Below the pieces are notes generated by a model that did not search any database, was not told the DNA's origin, and saw nothing but the letters and a program-made list of their open reading frames with translations. The position numbers and the translations under genes were made by a program. From Carnegiea gigantea (taxonomy: Eukaryota; Streptophyta; Magnoliopsida; Caryophyllales; Cactaceae): a stretch of DNA of 64,000 bases. Position 1 is the first letter of the stretch. Each line of letters opens with the position of its first letter. Below are positions 45,401 to 57,433 of the stretch, piece after piece. Location of the stretch: assembly GCA_029747015.1 (NCBI GenBank), contig JAKOGI010000009.1, forward strand, positions 1-64,000, in the 5' to 3' direction.

Positions 45401-46781
45401 ATTTTTTCATACAAAAGCAAACAATAAATTGATGTATTGTATTATTTTGTTGATATAAAAGTAAAACGAGTCTTTTTTAGTTTTTTTTCCTACTAATAAC
45501 ATACTTTTTTATTCTTGATTAATATCTTATTCACATTTTTTGTTGTATTTGCATCATTAAATCATATATATTTTATGATTAAATTTTATTATTAAATAAT
45601 AGGAAGGTATGTGAGAAGTACCTTATTAAATAGAATTAATATAGTATTAAATTTACATCCATCCCTACATAGCATTTTCTTTGTATGTTAAATCTCATAT
45701 AGCATCCTATGTTGTATTAAGTACATCACATGGTTATTCTTTGTATAATTTTTATTGCTTATTTATCTTAATGAAATTAAAATAAAAATCAACTAAAATC
45801 TTTGCATTGACATTTACATATCTTATGCAGTAATTAGTGAGGCTATACTATAATCTTTATTAAGTTAAGATAAATAAAAAAGATGGTCCACTTAACGGCT
45901 AAAATTTGCCCAAAAAAGAAAAGATGTCTCACATATTAGAGAATTTTCTAAAAATAGTAGATAAATAATTGCGCATGAACACAAAGGAAATTTAAAGCAA
46001 TTTAAATGGAAAAAGAAAAAGAAACTATGATAACTCAAAAAAAAAAAAAAAAACCTCTATAATGCAACATCAACTCTATTTGTTAAAGTAATTAATGTTG
46101 CGTACTCTTGTTACTAGTTTGTCATAAAATTTAGTCTTTAAAAAACATAAAATTTTTAACAAAGAAATGACTTAACAAATAAAATAAAAATGTAAGTTGA
46201 AATTAAGAACAAAGAGGATATTATTACAACCCCCCCCCAAAAAAAAAGAATCAAGAAGAAATGCTCAAGTTTTAATAATTACATAATCTAACATATTAAT
46301 TTATTTTTGCTAGTTGAAAAAATATCTATTATGACAATAATATATTTGCATCGTTAAGTCATAAATATTTTATGATTAAATTTTGTTATTAAATAATAGG
46401 AATGTATGCGAGAAGTTACCTTATTAAATAGAATTGATATTGTATTAAATTTACATTCATCCTACATAGCATTTTCTTTTTATTTCAAATTTCATATAGC
46501 ATCTTTTTTTTGTTGCATTAAGTATCTTAAATAGGTATTCTCTTCTATATGGTATTCTATGTGGCAAGCTTATGTGTCGTTCATATATGAATTCAATCCA
46601 ACTTTTCATGTATATATGATACATGATTATGCTGGTGAGACATAATCTTGTAATTGTGTATATTATGCTGGTCTTGAGTTGGTGTACTTTCCACTCAGGG
46701 GAGGAAAAAAAAAAAGTTGGCGTAATTTGACAAATTAATGTGCCAATGAGGAAGGCAACTCGATGGGGAGTGATTTGGGAG
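42461..46781. other. AT-rich spacer with decayed repeats
   Basis: The first 350 bases are probably the PPR 3'UTR. The rest is very AT-rich. Two similar phrases containing TTATACCCTTGTGATG (43860) and TTATACCCTTATGATG (45340) recall Helitron left ends. A direct repeat lies at 45541-46555, and a C9-A9 tract at 46230-46247. No gene found. Confidence 0.45.
45541..46555 (+). repeat. direct repeat of about 220 bp, spaced 0.8 kb
   Basis: 45541-45755 and 46330-46555 share a long similar text (TATTTTATGATTAAATTTT, TTATTAAATAATAGGAA, ACATAGCATTTTCTTT) at roughly 85 percent identity. They could be LTRs of a small dead element or duplicated spacer; no primer site or target duplication was found. Confidence 0.7.
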
Positions 46782-47313
46782 TAGAGGTGCTATTGGATCG
46801 TATCTAGATCGGGTGAAACATCACCCGTATTCATCACCTGTTTTCATTCACTTCATTCAATCCATCAATCATTCGCAAAATTTCAATCAAATCTATCCAT
46901 TACTTATTGCAAGTGAAAACGGATGGATCGGGTTATAAACGGATGATGAAAGCTTATGTATAATATGTTAGCAAATTTATAAGGAAAACCTTTTGAAATG
47001 TTTAAAAAAGATATTTTAGTTACAAAAAATCAATAAATAGCATATTTATCATGTTAATTTGACGAAAATCATAAAATTAACAATATAGTCGTTCAAAAAA
47101 GGGGTAAAATTTAAAGGAAAAAATAAAAAGTAAACTAATTGCAAATAGGGAATAAACAAGTGGATGGCTAAACGGGTGATAGATCGGATGGAGTATCATT
47201 TGAATCCAACTCAATCCATCAAACCATCATTCATATATTATAAGTTTTCATTCGCTTTTTCAGATCAGGTGGAACAGATATCCATCAAGTATGGGTGAAA
47301 TTGCCACCCTGTA
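46782..47313. mobile_element. hAT-like element, 532 bp
   Basis: Tips TAGAGGTGCTATT and TACAGGGTGGCAATT (inverted). Flanks TTTGGGAG (46774-46781) and ATTGGAAG (47314-47321) match at 6 of 8 bases. The interior repeats GGATGGATCGGGT-like words on both strands and has no coding frame. Confidence 0.55.
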
Positions 47314-47510
47314 ATTGGAAGTCCCAAATTCCCACCACTGGGCAATCTTCATTGCTATCTTCGTCTTCCCTTTGCATCCGGTCATTATTTTCTATCTGAA
47401 TATTTTAGATTTCTCGATATTTGAGATTTGAATGTATGTCCACACATATCTTATAGTAAATATATAACTATGGAGTGTTGTATCTAATATGAATATAGCA
47501 AATAGTGCTC

Positions 47511-48190
47511 TCCAGTGGGCCGGTCAAAATAGGCCTGTAGAGGGTTCGATCAATAATAGATCGGGTTACTAGTGGATCAACTTATTAAAGCATTGTCGAA
47601 TCGGTTCAGATCGATTTATTAATGGTCCGTTTAGTAACTCATTACTTTTTTCGACCTACTTGTCATATTAATTTACATGCTACAATATAATTAGCTGAAG
47701 TATGAAAGTGAGTATTGTCCCACATTGATAAAATGAAATAACATAAAAGTGGTTGAGTTAGTCTTTTAATATGGTATCAAAGACTTTCTGAGCAAAAGGT
47801 CTCAAGTTCGAATCTTAGCAATCTCCCTATTGATTTATTGCGCAAGGTAGGAGCAGCCTTTGCAGCAGCCACGCTTCAAGGCCAAACGACATTCGCATGA
47901 GAGGCATATTAGAGTATAAACCTATTCCTGAGTCTTCAATTATAAGTTTAAACTTTTGGTTGATTTGATTTTTGAACATATACGTAACAATAATTATTAT
48001 ACAAAATTTGTGTGTATAAATTCGTTTCATTCTAAAACGGGCCAAAAGGGATTGCCCATGTGCGGACACAAGCCATTGATTTTTATAAAAAGTCCGAATC
48101 GACCCACATTGTTAACGTGCATACCGTCAGCTAACATAACCCACTTTATAAATGGGCCAACTCGATCCATTACCCACCCTAACGACACAA
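47511..48190. mobile_element. hAT-like element related to 37937-38536, with an inserted segment
   Basis: Shares blocks with the 600-bp hAT: a TTACTTTTTTCGACCTACTTG stretch near 47645, a GGTCCGTTTAGTAACTCATT stretch near 47620, and the right end TTACCCACCCTA. No clean duplication is seen. Between about 47695 and 47950 it is interrupted by a TRIM-like text with the primer-site-like TGGTATCAAAGAC at 47772 followed by GTCTCAAGTTCGAATCTTAG. Confidence 0.5.
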
Positions 48191-49829
48191 AACAATGTCT
48201 AATCTGAGCATCACAGATCGTGACATGCCATAATCAATTTTTAGAACGAGAGATTTGTTGGGTGAAAAGTGGCCCAAAAATAATCAAACTTCTTTGGTTT
48301 GTTTTGATTGGGCCTAGACAAGAGAAAAAGACGACAAAAAACCTCAGCTTACTGCTCCTCCATGCGCAGCCCAACGTGTGGCCCAGTTCCGATCGGGCCT
48401 AGCCTAATCCCAGCGTGTTGACTCTGGTTGACTAGAGGCCTCAGCGTCTTGGGCTTCCAGTTCCAGGCGTGGCCCAGTGCTCAGCAGTGGCAACTCTCTC
48501 ATTTTCATTCCTATCTTTGTGATTATGCTATGTTTAATGCAGATTAATGGTGGATTATTGCTGTTATTATGACTGAGCTGCTATAAATCATCATCATTAA
48601 GTATCATCATCACCATTATTCATCCACACCAAAATTATTCTGCCATTGTTCTAAATTTGTAAGAGTGTTTGAGTGATTTTGTAATTACCTTGTTGATCTC
48701 TTCCTTGGACGTTTGCTTTGAGATCAATCTTTCTACTCTCCCATCATATAGCGGACTTTTCTGATCATCACTGTCCGTGATTTTTCCTGATTTAAGTCTT
48801 CCACGTAAATTGTAGTGTTCTTGGTGTTGATTTATTTATCTTATTTACTTATCTTATTTCGTGATTTTTCTATTACCACAAGATCTGACTCTAAATTAAA
48901 GAGATGACATGCCTAAAAGGTGGAAATATTAATGAAGCCATGTGCACCATTGAATACGGCACCTATAATATGAGTCCAAAAATCGGATAAGATGCGAAAC
49001 CCAAAACATGGGGGAGATAATCAAGTCAACAAGGTGTGCCGGCAGTTGGAATATTAAATAAATTTCAAACTCGGAAGTTGAAGATTTAATTTGAATTAGT
49101 TCTAACCGTTAACGTATCATCCATAACGTTATCTAGAAGAGATAGAAATAGGTCCAAAAGTTATGGGAAACGCATGGAGAATGAATATGACGAGCCAAGA
49201 TCTGAGTGTGCGTGGGGTGTGGGTCAGTTATGACTCACGAGTCACGGGTGACTGAGTTCTGACAAGGAGCCTTAGCTCTTAATTCTTCAATTGTTCACAG
49301 TTCAATTTTGGCATCCACTCCTGTATGCATATGTGAGAAGAATATTAGTTTCCTTCTTTCTTTTCTTTTCTTTTTTTTTTTTTTTCATTCTACATGTGTC
49401 GACTTTTAGATGTACATATAAAGATATTTTGTCAACTTAGATTATATGGGCTAAAGCAAAATACCTCTTTAAATTTTCTCTGCTCCGTTTCTGTGGAGTA
49501 GTAGGTAATTTACGGTTTTTAAATTTATGATCAATGAGAACTAGTCTCTCTGTAATTTTGCAATTTAGGAATAAGGCTGCTACATCTGACCCCCCACACC
49601 TCGCTTGGTGGCAAGATTTTTGGGGTATTGGATTTGGATATAAAGATATTTGTTTGAAAAACATAATACATTGATGAAAATATATTTTTGAGTTTAATTT
49701 CCTTGGTCGTATGAAGCAATTCACCAACTCAGCTGCTCAATATTTTTATAGAGTCTATTATTGATGTTGAAAATGTAGCCATACATGATCATAAATAATC
49801 TAATTTTTGGCATGTGAATCTCTAAAATT
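48191..49829. other. spacer, no gene seen
   Basis: 48230-48480 is richer in GC, with several GGGCCTAG/GGCCCA words; 48500-48900 is AT-rich with CATCATCA runs. Nothing codes convincingly. A T-run lies at 49372-49386. Confidence 0.4.
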
Positions 49830-49962
49830 TTTGTGGGTCTCTAAGAGTTGATCTTTCTGCAAATGATAATGCGGCAATGCTGCATAGTTAAACCATCCAC
49901 ACCTAAATCTTTTCAAACACTGCGTAAGCGGGACCCATACTAAAAACAGTTGCTGTTGTTGT
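49830..49962 (+). mobile_element. Au-SINE-like 3' fragment
   Basis: TTTTTGTGGGTCTCTAAGAG at the left and CAGTTGCTGTTGTTGTGA at the right bracket a diverged Au SINE 3' half. It shares its opening with the copy at 15088. Confidence 0.5.
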
Positions 49963-51207
49963 GATTTTTTTTTTTGAGAGTTTTTGGTCTTGGAACCTCC
50001 ATTTCGTTGGAGTCAAACTACTGTTGGTTTAATAAAAGATAAAGCGCTCCTATCATAAATTTTCTCCATTCACAAAATTCGAACATAAAACCTTATTAAA
50101 GAAACAATAAGTACCAAATTATTTGAACCAACGTATGTGATTCGCATGCATTGATGGTCAAATTTTGATTGAGAGGTGGAGAAAAAAGAATACCTCGTAA
50201 AAAAAAAAGAAAAAATCTCCTTGGCCCAAGATAAAATCAAAATTGATCTCTGGACTAGTGTTTGTCAATGACTTGAATTGATAATGCAGAATATTCCTTG
50301 CTACCAGATTTATGCCATAGCATTGATTGATCTTCTCATCCATTTATTTTCTTTTTTTTTTTTTTGTGGTCGCAACCCAATTACATTACTGGTTAAAGGG
50401 TCGCTCCGTTACTTACCATATTGGTGTTCCGTGTCCCACCAGTTACTCTCACCAATCACCATGTCTACCCTCTGAACACGACCAATCTTGGGGCCCCCAA
50501 CACTCTTTTGGTCCCGCCATTTCTTTTCTTTTCTTTTCTTTTATATATATATATATATGTTTAAAATTAGGAGAATTACTATTTTCATGAAGAGTAATGT
50601 CATTTTATATATAGTTTGAAATCTTCTAAAGGGCACTTTTTTATTTATTTTATCATTCTAGCTTGTCCTTTTCCCATCTCATCCCCCACATTTACAATAT
50701 TGTTATAATTTAAATTATGGTGAATTATAAAGTTAGTTTACATATTAAAAGCTAATAAATGAAGTTACTATGGATAGATAGAAATAGCCAAGAATTTTTG
50801 AGTCTTTAAATTGTTTACGCTGGTTTTATCATTCGAATTTTCCGTTACCTTATTTCCATCTCTCTTTCCCCGGCCCATTTACTTTCATCATTTATAATGT
50901 CTCTTTAGTTAAATTATGGCGAATTGATAAGATTAGAGTTAAAAATCATAATCAACAAAGCTTTTCATTAAAACAAATCTCCATTTTCTATAAAGTTATA
51001 CCGTAAGGACTCCTTTATTTTACGATCCATTTGATTTACAGTGTTAGTGATGAAGGTAATTCAACTATAAAATCATAATCATCACTTTTGTTAGTGATGA
51101 AGGCAATTTAACTAACCTACTGAGATGTAAAATATAATAATTGTCAAAATTTTTGCAAGTTGTCATAGATTGCAGAAGTTAATAAATTTATTATAAGTTA
51201 TGTAAAT

Positions 51208-51252
<45 letters not shown>

Positions 51253-52159
51253 TATATATAATATATATAAGTATCATAATCATCATAATAATCTAAACTC
51301 AGTTAAAACTTCATTTTAAATTATTAATATACTTTTTTGTGACACTTTATAGAAAGGGTAGTTCAATAAATTCTTTTTGAGTACTCCGTCTTGCAAGCAA
51401 TCAGACTTTCATCTTCTTCTTTTTTTTTTTTTTATCGTTCTCCATTTCTTATCATTGTCGTACCTTTATAAGTAATCTTACGTTTTTAAAAAAAAAAAAA
51501 ATACCAAAGAATACTGTTTAAGGTTTCTACGACAGTGAAACATCGTAAAACACATTCATTGTTATAGTAAGAATACAAATATATGCATATCACGATTAAC
51601 TAATAATTTCTTTACTACGAAAATAATCCGAACTTAATCAATAGTGTATCAACATCCTTCTGGCTTATGAATTCTAACGTGCCTAGTTTCTATACGTAAT
51701 CAAGCAATAAAGAACTCTTTATTAGTGCATTTGTATGCTTGTTCCTTTTTATCAACTTTTTATATCGTATCCCCCCCCCCAAAAAAAACACCCTTCTTCA
51801 TCATATGCCCAATATTTACCCCATCTCGGACTCGTAAGTGAGAATTTTGATTTGGAGTTATATGTATGCCTTCACAACAAATTATGTATTTTTTTTTTTT
51901 AAGGTTTTGGACCCTCCATATCACTGGAATAAATTATTATGACGGGACGAAAGCAACTCTGATGGGCCCGTCAAAATTTCTGCAAGATTCTGCCCACTTG
52001 CATTGATTTTGATGGGACCCATTAGAATTGTCCGTCAAAATTTTCAATAAATTCAACTTCTCCCATTCCGAAAGATGCCCTTCAAAAGCATGTGATTTCA
52101 AATTTCATCCATGTAATTCAATTCGCGCTCATCAACTTCACCAGTCACAAGTCCTTCAT
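49963..52159. other. AT-rich spacer with (TA)n
   Basis: Contains a TA-repeat tract at about 51211-51270, a C10-A8 tract at 51771-51788, and near 51940-52040 several GACGGG/CCGTCAAAATTT words that recur inverted near 54170-54240. No gene seen. Confidence 0.45.
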
Positions 52160-52164
52160 TACTT

Positions 52165-52625
52165 TATTACGGTCCAATTGTAAGGTATGGGAGTTGAGTC
52201 CCACATCGATCATATGGGGGTTTGATGTAGGGTTTATATAGGTTTTGAGTTCTTCCAACCCTTGAGCTAGCTTTTGGGATGAGCTCTTCCAAAGTTCTGT
52301 ATCAATTGGTATCAGAGCCACCATCATGTGTCCGCACCCTGAGTCACGAAAAGGGCTACCTAAGGAGAGGACTACCTGTATAATAGAGTGAAGCCGTCTC
52401 GAAAGGAGAAAAGAACTACCTAATTACCAGAGTGAAACTACCTACAGTGAAACCGTCGGGACGACGGTTGCGGAGCGTGGTAGATTGTTGCGGTCTAATT
52501 GCAAGGTATGGGACTTGAGTCCCACATTGATCATATGGGGGGTTGATGTGAGGTTTATTTAGGCTTTGAGTTCTTCCAACCCTTGAGCTAGTTTTTGGGA
52601 TGGACTCTTCTAAAGTTCTATATCA
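52165..52625 (+). mobile_element. TRIM retrotransposon, 461 bp, 140-bp LTRs (copy 2)
   Basis: Perfect duplication TACTT (52160-52164 and 52626-52630). The LTRs are 52165-52304 and 52486-52625, each 140 bp; the second still starts TGTTGCGG, the first has TATTACGG. The primer site TGGTATCAGAGC (52307-52318) follows the first LTR by two bases. The interior is 181 bp, non-coding, and depends on other elements for its proteins. Same family as 30408-30905. Confidence 0.92.
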
Positions 52626-52944
52626 TACTTCGACGCCACTAGCCACCCAATTAAAAGGCCGTTCAATTCCAATTTCAAATCCACAAAAAAAATCAGTTCA
52701 GGGCGAGTGAAGGAGTGAGTTTCAGATTTTTAGATTTTCGATGAAATAGAAAGTTCAATGGCCTATAGCTTGCCGCGACGGTAAGAAGTTTGATATGTGG
52801 GCAGGGTTCCCGATGAGGAGTGGTTGGCGGGGCTGCAATCATAGCGAAGGAGACATTTGTCGACGAGCGAAGGTAATTTTCGACCATGCCCTCTCTCTCT
52901 CGTTCCCTAGGAATCAATCAATCAATCTCAGCAACAATCAAAAA

Positions 52945-53175
52945 ATGTTGGAGTTTCCTTTTGTACAAGGGATGGAAGCGCTCAAGCACTTCGTGACTGA
53001 TGTAAACTTCATTGTTCTGTATCCGGATTTTCTGTCCAAGCCATGGATTGAAGCTATGGATTGAAGGGTTCGAGCATATCAGTGTAATAGGAACATTTCA
53101 ATGAGGATGACTTTGGCTAATATGTCGAAGATGCTCAAGTGTGATGATGATGATGATATTATTAACTTCTAGGAG
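52945..53175 (+). pseudogene. PCNA pseudogene fragment (N-terminal exon)
   Basis: The text starts MLEFPFVQG and passes through VTDVNFIVLYPDF. After a stop and a shift come EGFEH, then CNRNISMRMTLANMSKMLKC and a DDDDDII stretch. This is the N-terminal part of the PCNA sliding clamp (residues about 1-90) in order. A block of about 14 residues between the first two parts is missing. It then ends in a stop, with no further PCNA sequence downstream. Stops, a frameshift and the absence of the remaining exons mean that it is dead. The match is by family knowledge, not a search. Confidence 0.8.
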
Positions 53176-53189
53176 GATTTGCAACACTT

Positions 53190-53520
53190 TAAGTTTTCCT
53201 TTTTTTGTTTTAATTTCAAGGTTTTGGAATTTCATATCCAATTTGCATGTTATAGTTCAGATATGAAATTTTCACATCCAAATTCTGCAATTTCTCATGT
53301 GAAATTTCAAGGTTCGAAATTTAGAAATATTGGGATGTTAAATTTCATTCCAAAAATTTTATAATTTTTGATTTGAAATTTCAAGATTCAAAATTTGAAA
53401 GTTTTGAATCTAAATTTTTCCAATTTCTGATTTGAAAATTTAAGTTTTGAGACTTTAAAATCTCAGATTTGAAATTTTACAATTTCTCACATGAAATTTT
53501 TAGAGGATCTAAGATTTTAT
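53190..53520 (+). repeat. low-complexity GAAATTTCA array
   Basis: The words TTTGAAATTTCAAG, GAAATTTT and AAAATTTGAAAG return about every 20-35 bases on a self-complementary GAAATTTC theme. This looks like local expansion of a simple palindromic motif. Confidence 0.7.
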
Positions 53521-54537
53521 AGATTCGGTTTTAATTTTTGGTTTTCTGTGACTTCAGTTGCATTCTAGGGGGATTTGCAATAGCATTAATTTTGGGTTGT
53601 CTTCTTCATCTCTTTTGGATTTTAGTTTGAAATAGATTATTTGAATTTTGGGAGGAATTATAGATGGGTTTTGTTAACTAGGTAATGTCGTCCATCTTTA
53701 GTAAATGACACCTTTTTTCCTTGGTGATGCAAGCATTTGTTTAAATTTCTTATGTAATATATGATAGGATAGAGAATTTAAAGCAGGAATGAAGACAAGA
53801 ATAGAGAGGATTAAAGCTAGCACAACATATCAAGGCTCCAGCTCTTTATTTGTGCATTAATTTGGATCTCCAACTCTTGCAAATTTTGTTGTAATTTTGA
53901 GATAAGTTTTTTCAATTATCTTGGTTTAATTGTTTTTTAGTTTGGATTTTTGATAGTGTTTTAATTGGTCAAAACACCCAAAGTTTTGAACTATTTAACT
54001 ATTTTTAGAACAATGCTACTGCTATTGTATTTTAATGATTGATGATATTATTAAATTTTTGATAAAATTGTGTCACTAATTTTATTATATTACTTTGGTT
54101 CACTATATTCCACGCTACATAATCTCGGTCAAAATTAAAAATTTGAAATTTTAAGTTTAATTTTTGACCCATTTTTTGACGGATTTTGTCAAAAATTGTG
54201 AGGAGAATACTGCTGCCGTCACAATTTTTGACGGAGTTCGTAAAAACACCCATAAAAAATCTGGCACAAATATATGTTAGTCAAATCATGTATTCTCAAG
54301 TAACGGTCTATATGGTATTTCATGTTCTCTCCCTTTTCAAACGACCAATTTCATGGTTCTTGTTATAGTTCTGATGATACTATTGACGAATAAGATTCTC
54401 TCCATTTTTTTTCTTTTTTTTTAGTGCATGTGAGGCGCTAAGGTCGATAATATAGGCCGTGATTTAAATCAAGGTATTTGGTAATAACTTTCAAAAACTT
54501 TACTAACTAAACTTGGTGTGTTATAGGACACACTGAT
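53521..54537. other. spacer, no gene seen
   Basis: AT-rich. Near 54165-54235 it holds TTTTTGACGGA, GTCAAAAATTGTGA and CCGTCACAATTTTTGACGGA, which mirror words near 51940-52040. Confidence 0.4.
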
Positions 54538-54825
54538 TACTGCAAAATGGCAGTAATGGAAATCACCATAACTCCCACAATCGTAGTCGTACACATGGTA
54601 TGATTTAATATCAACCTTTAACTGAATTTTTAATTTGATTAAAAACTTATTTGTATGAATTTATAAAATTTTTATTAACATTTTATAAATGTCTAATAAT
54701 AGAATTTTAATTTCCATTAAATTTGAAAAAAATTAACAAATGATATTGAATCTTACCACATGTATGAAATATATTACAGGGGTTATCATAATTATCGTAA
54801 TTGTCATTTTACGGGAATTACCTTA
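54538..54825. mobile_element. fold-back MITE, about 290 bp
   Basis: The two halves are imperfect inverted copies along almost their whole length: left ACTGCAAAATGGCAGTAAT and CACATGGTATGATTTAATAT; right, read inverted, CCGTAAAATGACAATTACG and CACATGTGGTAAGATTCAAT. Transcription would give a long hairpin. The target duplication was not resolved, so the ends are approximate. Confidence 0.65.
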
Positions 54826-56624
54826 CTAGTTGGCTACCTGTACTGGGGAAATATAGGAAATTACAGATCCATTAGGGCATTGTATTGCAAATGACGCAGT
54901 TAAGACTGACTGCTATTAATTACAAAGGGACAGTCGTAATCAGTTATAATGGCCATCTTTACATGTTCATGGGTATTGATGGCTACATTTCTTTTTAAAA
55001 AAAAGAATAGGGAAATAGTCGCACTCAAAACTAAATGCAAATTAACATTTCGGGCATCTGTACAATTTAAGGACTGGGTCAGCACCGATTTGTAAAGAAA
55101 CTATTTAATAATTTTCTTTAAATTTGGACCCTAAGTAATTGATTGTTTACTACCCCATAAAAGGTGGTAAAGGATGGTTCGAAAATGCATTTCATTTTAG
55201 TCCGCTACAGTCCTTCATCAAGAAGGAAAAAAATAATCCACTACATCCAAGTTTTTTTTTAAAAAAAAGAACAAGTTGATTGCTGGCGGAAATACTAATA
55301 AAATCGAGCGAGGTATCTGTAAAAGTGATAAAGGATGTGGATATTCAAAAATATTAAGTAAGATCAACAAGATGACAATGGGCATAACAAATTTTTATAT
55401 GGAAATCTAAATCGGGAGAAAACCATGGACAGTAATGAATATTTGGGCCAATTAAATGGCAGCCACACATGAGAAAGCAATTGCAAAGCAAAGTTGGCGT
55501 GATTGTACTATAAATTAATAAGCGCCCTTTGGCCTAATAAAATAATCATTTAATTACCAAAATGAGTTCATTCTCGGTATAAATCAGTTGGATTGAATTG
55601 AAATTAATTAGGACACAAACGTAACATCTAACAACTGACTTTGTTAGCCATTTAAAAAGTGAATATAGGGAAATAGATGCCCCAAGAAACCGTAGTTTGC
55701 CTAAACTAAAATCAAATTTGGTCATAGGAAAACAAAATTCGCATGGCCAAAAGTAAAACCTAATTTGGTCATGACAGTTATTACAAGTATCGAGGGTCTA
55801 TTCTTTTTAATTTATCATAACTCAGAAATAACTTATTATTGATTATTGCCGATGAGTGCAGTAAGTGTTTAATATGTATTAATTAATACTGATTAATACT
55901 GATTAGTATATAATATTAATAATAAGTAGTTTTAATAAATTAAAGAGAACAAGTCTTAAAAATAAAAATTATTTGATTCCATATTGGTGCTTTCACATTG
56001 ATTGATTTTTATGTCCTCTACCCAATTGCTGGTAAGAAAACTGTGTTCCAAACTGGCACTTTGGTCTGTTATCATGTCACTCATCATAATGTTTATCTTC
56101 TCAACCAGAGCAACCCATCCAGGGCCCCCACAAACAGGATTGTGGGTCCCTTGATGGCTGATGCCATGAAGCTGAATGGACTTTTATATACACTTTGCAT
56201 TGTGTTTCCCATTTTCCTAATAATACTTCTCCCCCTACTAGAAGGTTTGTTATGTCAATAACACCCTAATAACCTTGTTGTGAACAAAAAATAGGTTGAG
56301 ATTCTTTAAACTTTCTAACTTTAATAGTCTAAACTCTAAACTGATGTATCCTGTTCCTTTTTTCTTGACCATTGATTCCATGATTCTTTGTATTATTCTA
56401 TAATGTTATTAAAGAATGATACTGTCTCAATATGTGTTTTTCATTGGTATAACTTACAAATTTAATAATGTCAAACAATTTAAATTGAAATTTCAATTCA
56501 TTTTGATGGTGTAATTTCCTTGATGTGACTCCCAAATTTAATAATGTCAAACAATTTGAATGGAAATTTCAAGGAAAGATCACATAAATAAATAAGAAAT
56601 ATAATTAAGAAGGGGAGACTATTC
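54826..56624. other. spacer, no gene seen
   Basis: AT-rich. An 87-codon frame at 55998-56261 matches nothing I know and has a hydrophobic end; I do not call it. A short imperfect direct repeat (CAAATTTAATAATGTCAAAC) occurs near 56457 and 56533. Confidence 0.4.
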
Positions 56625-56893
56625 GGGCCTCTTCTTTTCGTTAGAAAATTTTAATTTATCAACGTTAATCAACTTCAACCCACTTCACCAACTTCAATAA
56701 AAAAATACCCAGTTCAACCAACTTTTCATTATTTCAACTAACTTCTACCTGTCATTAAAAAAAAAAAAATTCAACCCACTTGAATCCACTTTAACAAAAA
56801 AAATATGCACTTCAACCTACTTCAATTCACTTGTATCAATCTCAACCAACTTCACCCATTGACCAACATATATTTTCCGACGAAAAGAACATG
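56625..56893. mobile_element. PIF/Harbinger-type MITE (copy D)
   Basis: Left tip GGGCCTCTTCTTTTCGTTAG; the right tip contains CGACGAAAAGAACATG, its imperfect inverse. The interior is an array of TTCAACCCACTTC-like units as in copy B. The target duplication is unclear. Confidence 0.6.
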
Positions 56894-57433
56894 AAACATA
56901 TAAGGAAAAAGATTGTGACATGAAGATTGTGACATGGTGGTGGTAACTGAAGGGTGAAATAACCCATCTAAGTTTCTTCCTGCAGGGTCAACCTTACTGT
57001 GTTGATTCACCCGAATTCAATTACCAACAATAGTGAGGGCGGGAGAAGACTTCAAGATTGAACAGAGACACATCTTCCTGATCCTGAAAATCTTTGTGAA
57101 TCCAAAAATGATGCTTGATGAACAAAATCTACAAGGAAAATTTAACCAACTCAAACACAGATACATAAAACACACACTCTGATGTTCATATATATCAAGA
57201 GATTCAGCACTATTTGGGTAATACATAGCACATCCATACCCAAAATACAGAAACATCAAGGTACTGTACTAATGATCACACAGACACCAACACTGAGTTA
57301 TTGGCACTATTTAGACAAAAACAGAGTAGTACTTAGTGATAATAGCCAGCCTCTAGCTTATTTACATAACAATAGAGTTATAGATAATAGATCTAGGGCG
57401 GCTTCTGATCCCCGTAGTTAAGGGAGTGTCAAT
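56894..57433. other. 3' flank of the LEA gene
   Basis: Probably the 3'UTR and terminator region of the minus-strand gene ending at 57434. No separate gene found. Confidence 0.45.

Noticed and set aside
55998..56261. 87-codon frame with hydrophobic C-terminus
   Set aside because: No promoter, no homology I recognise, AT-rich surroundings.
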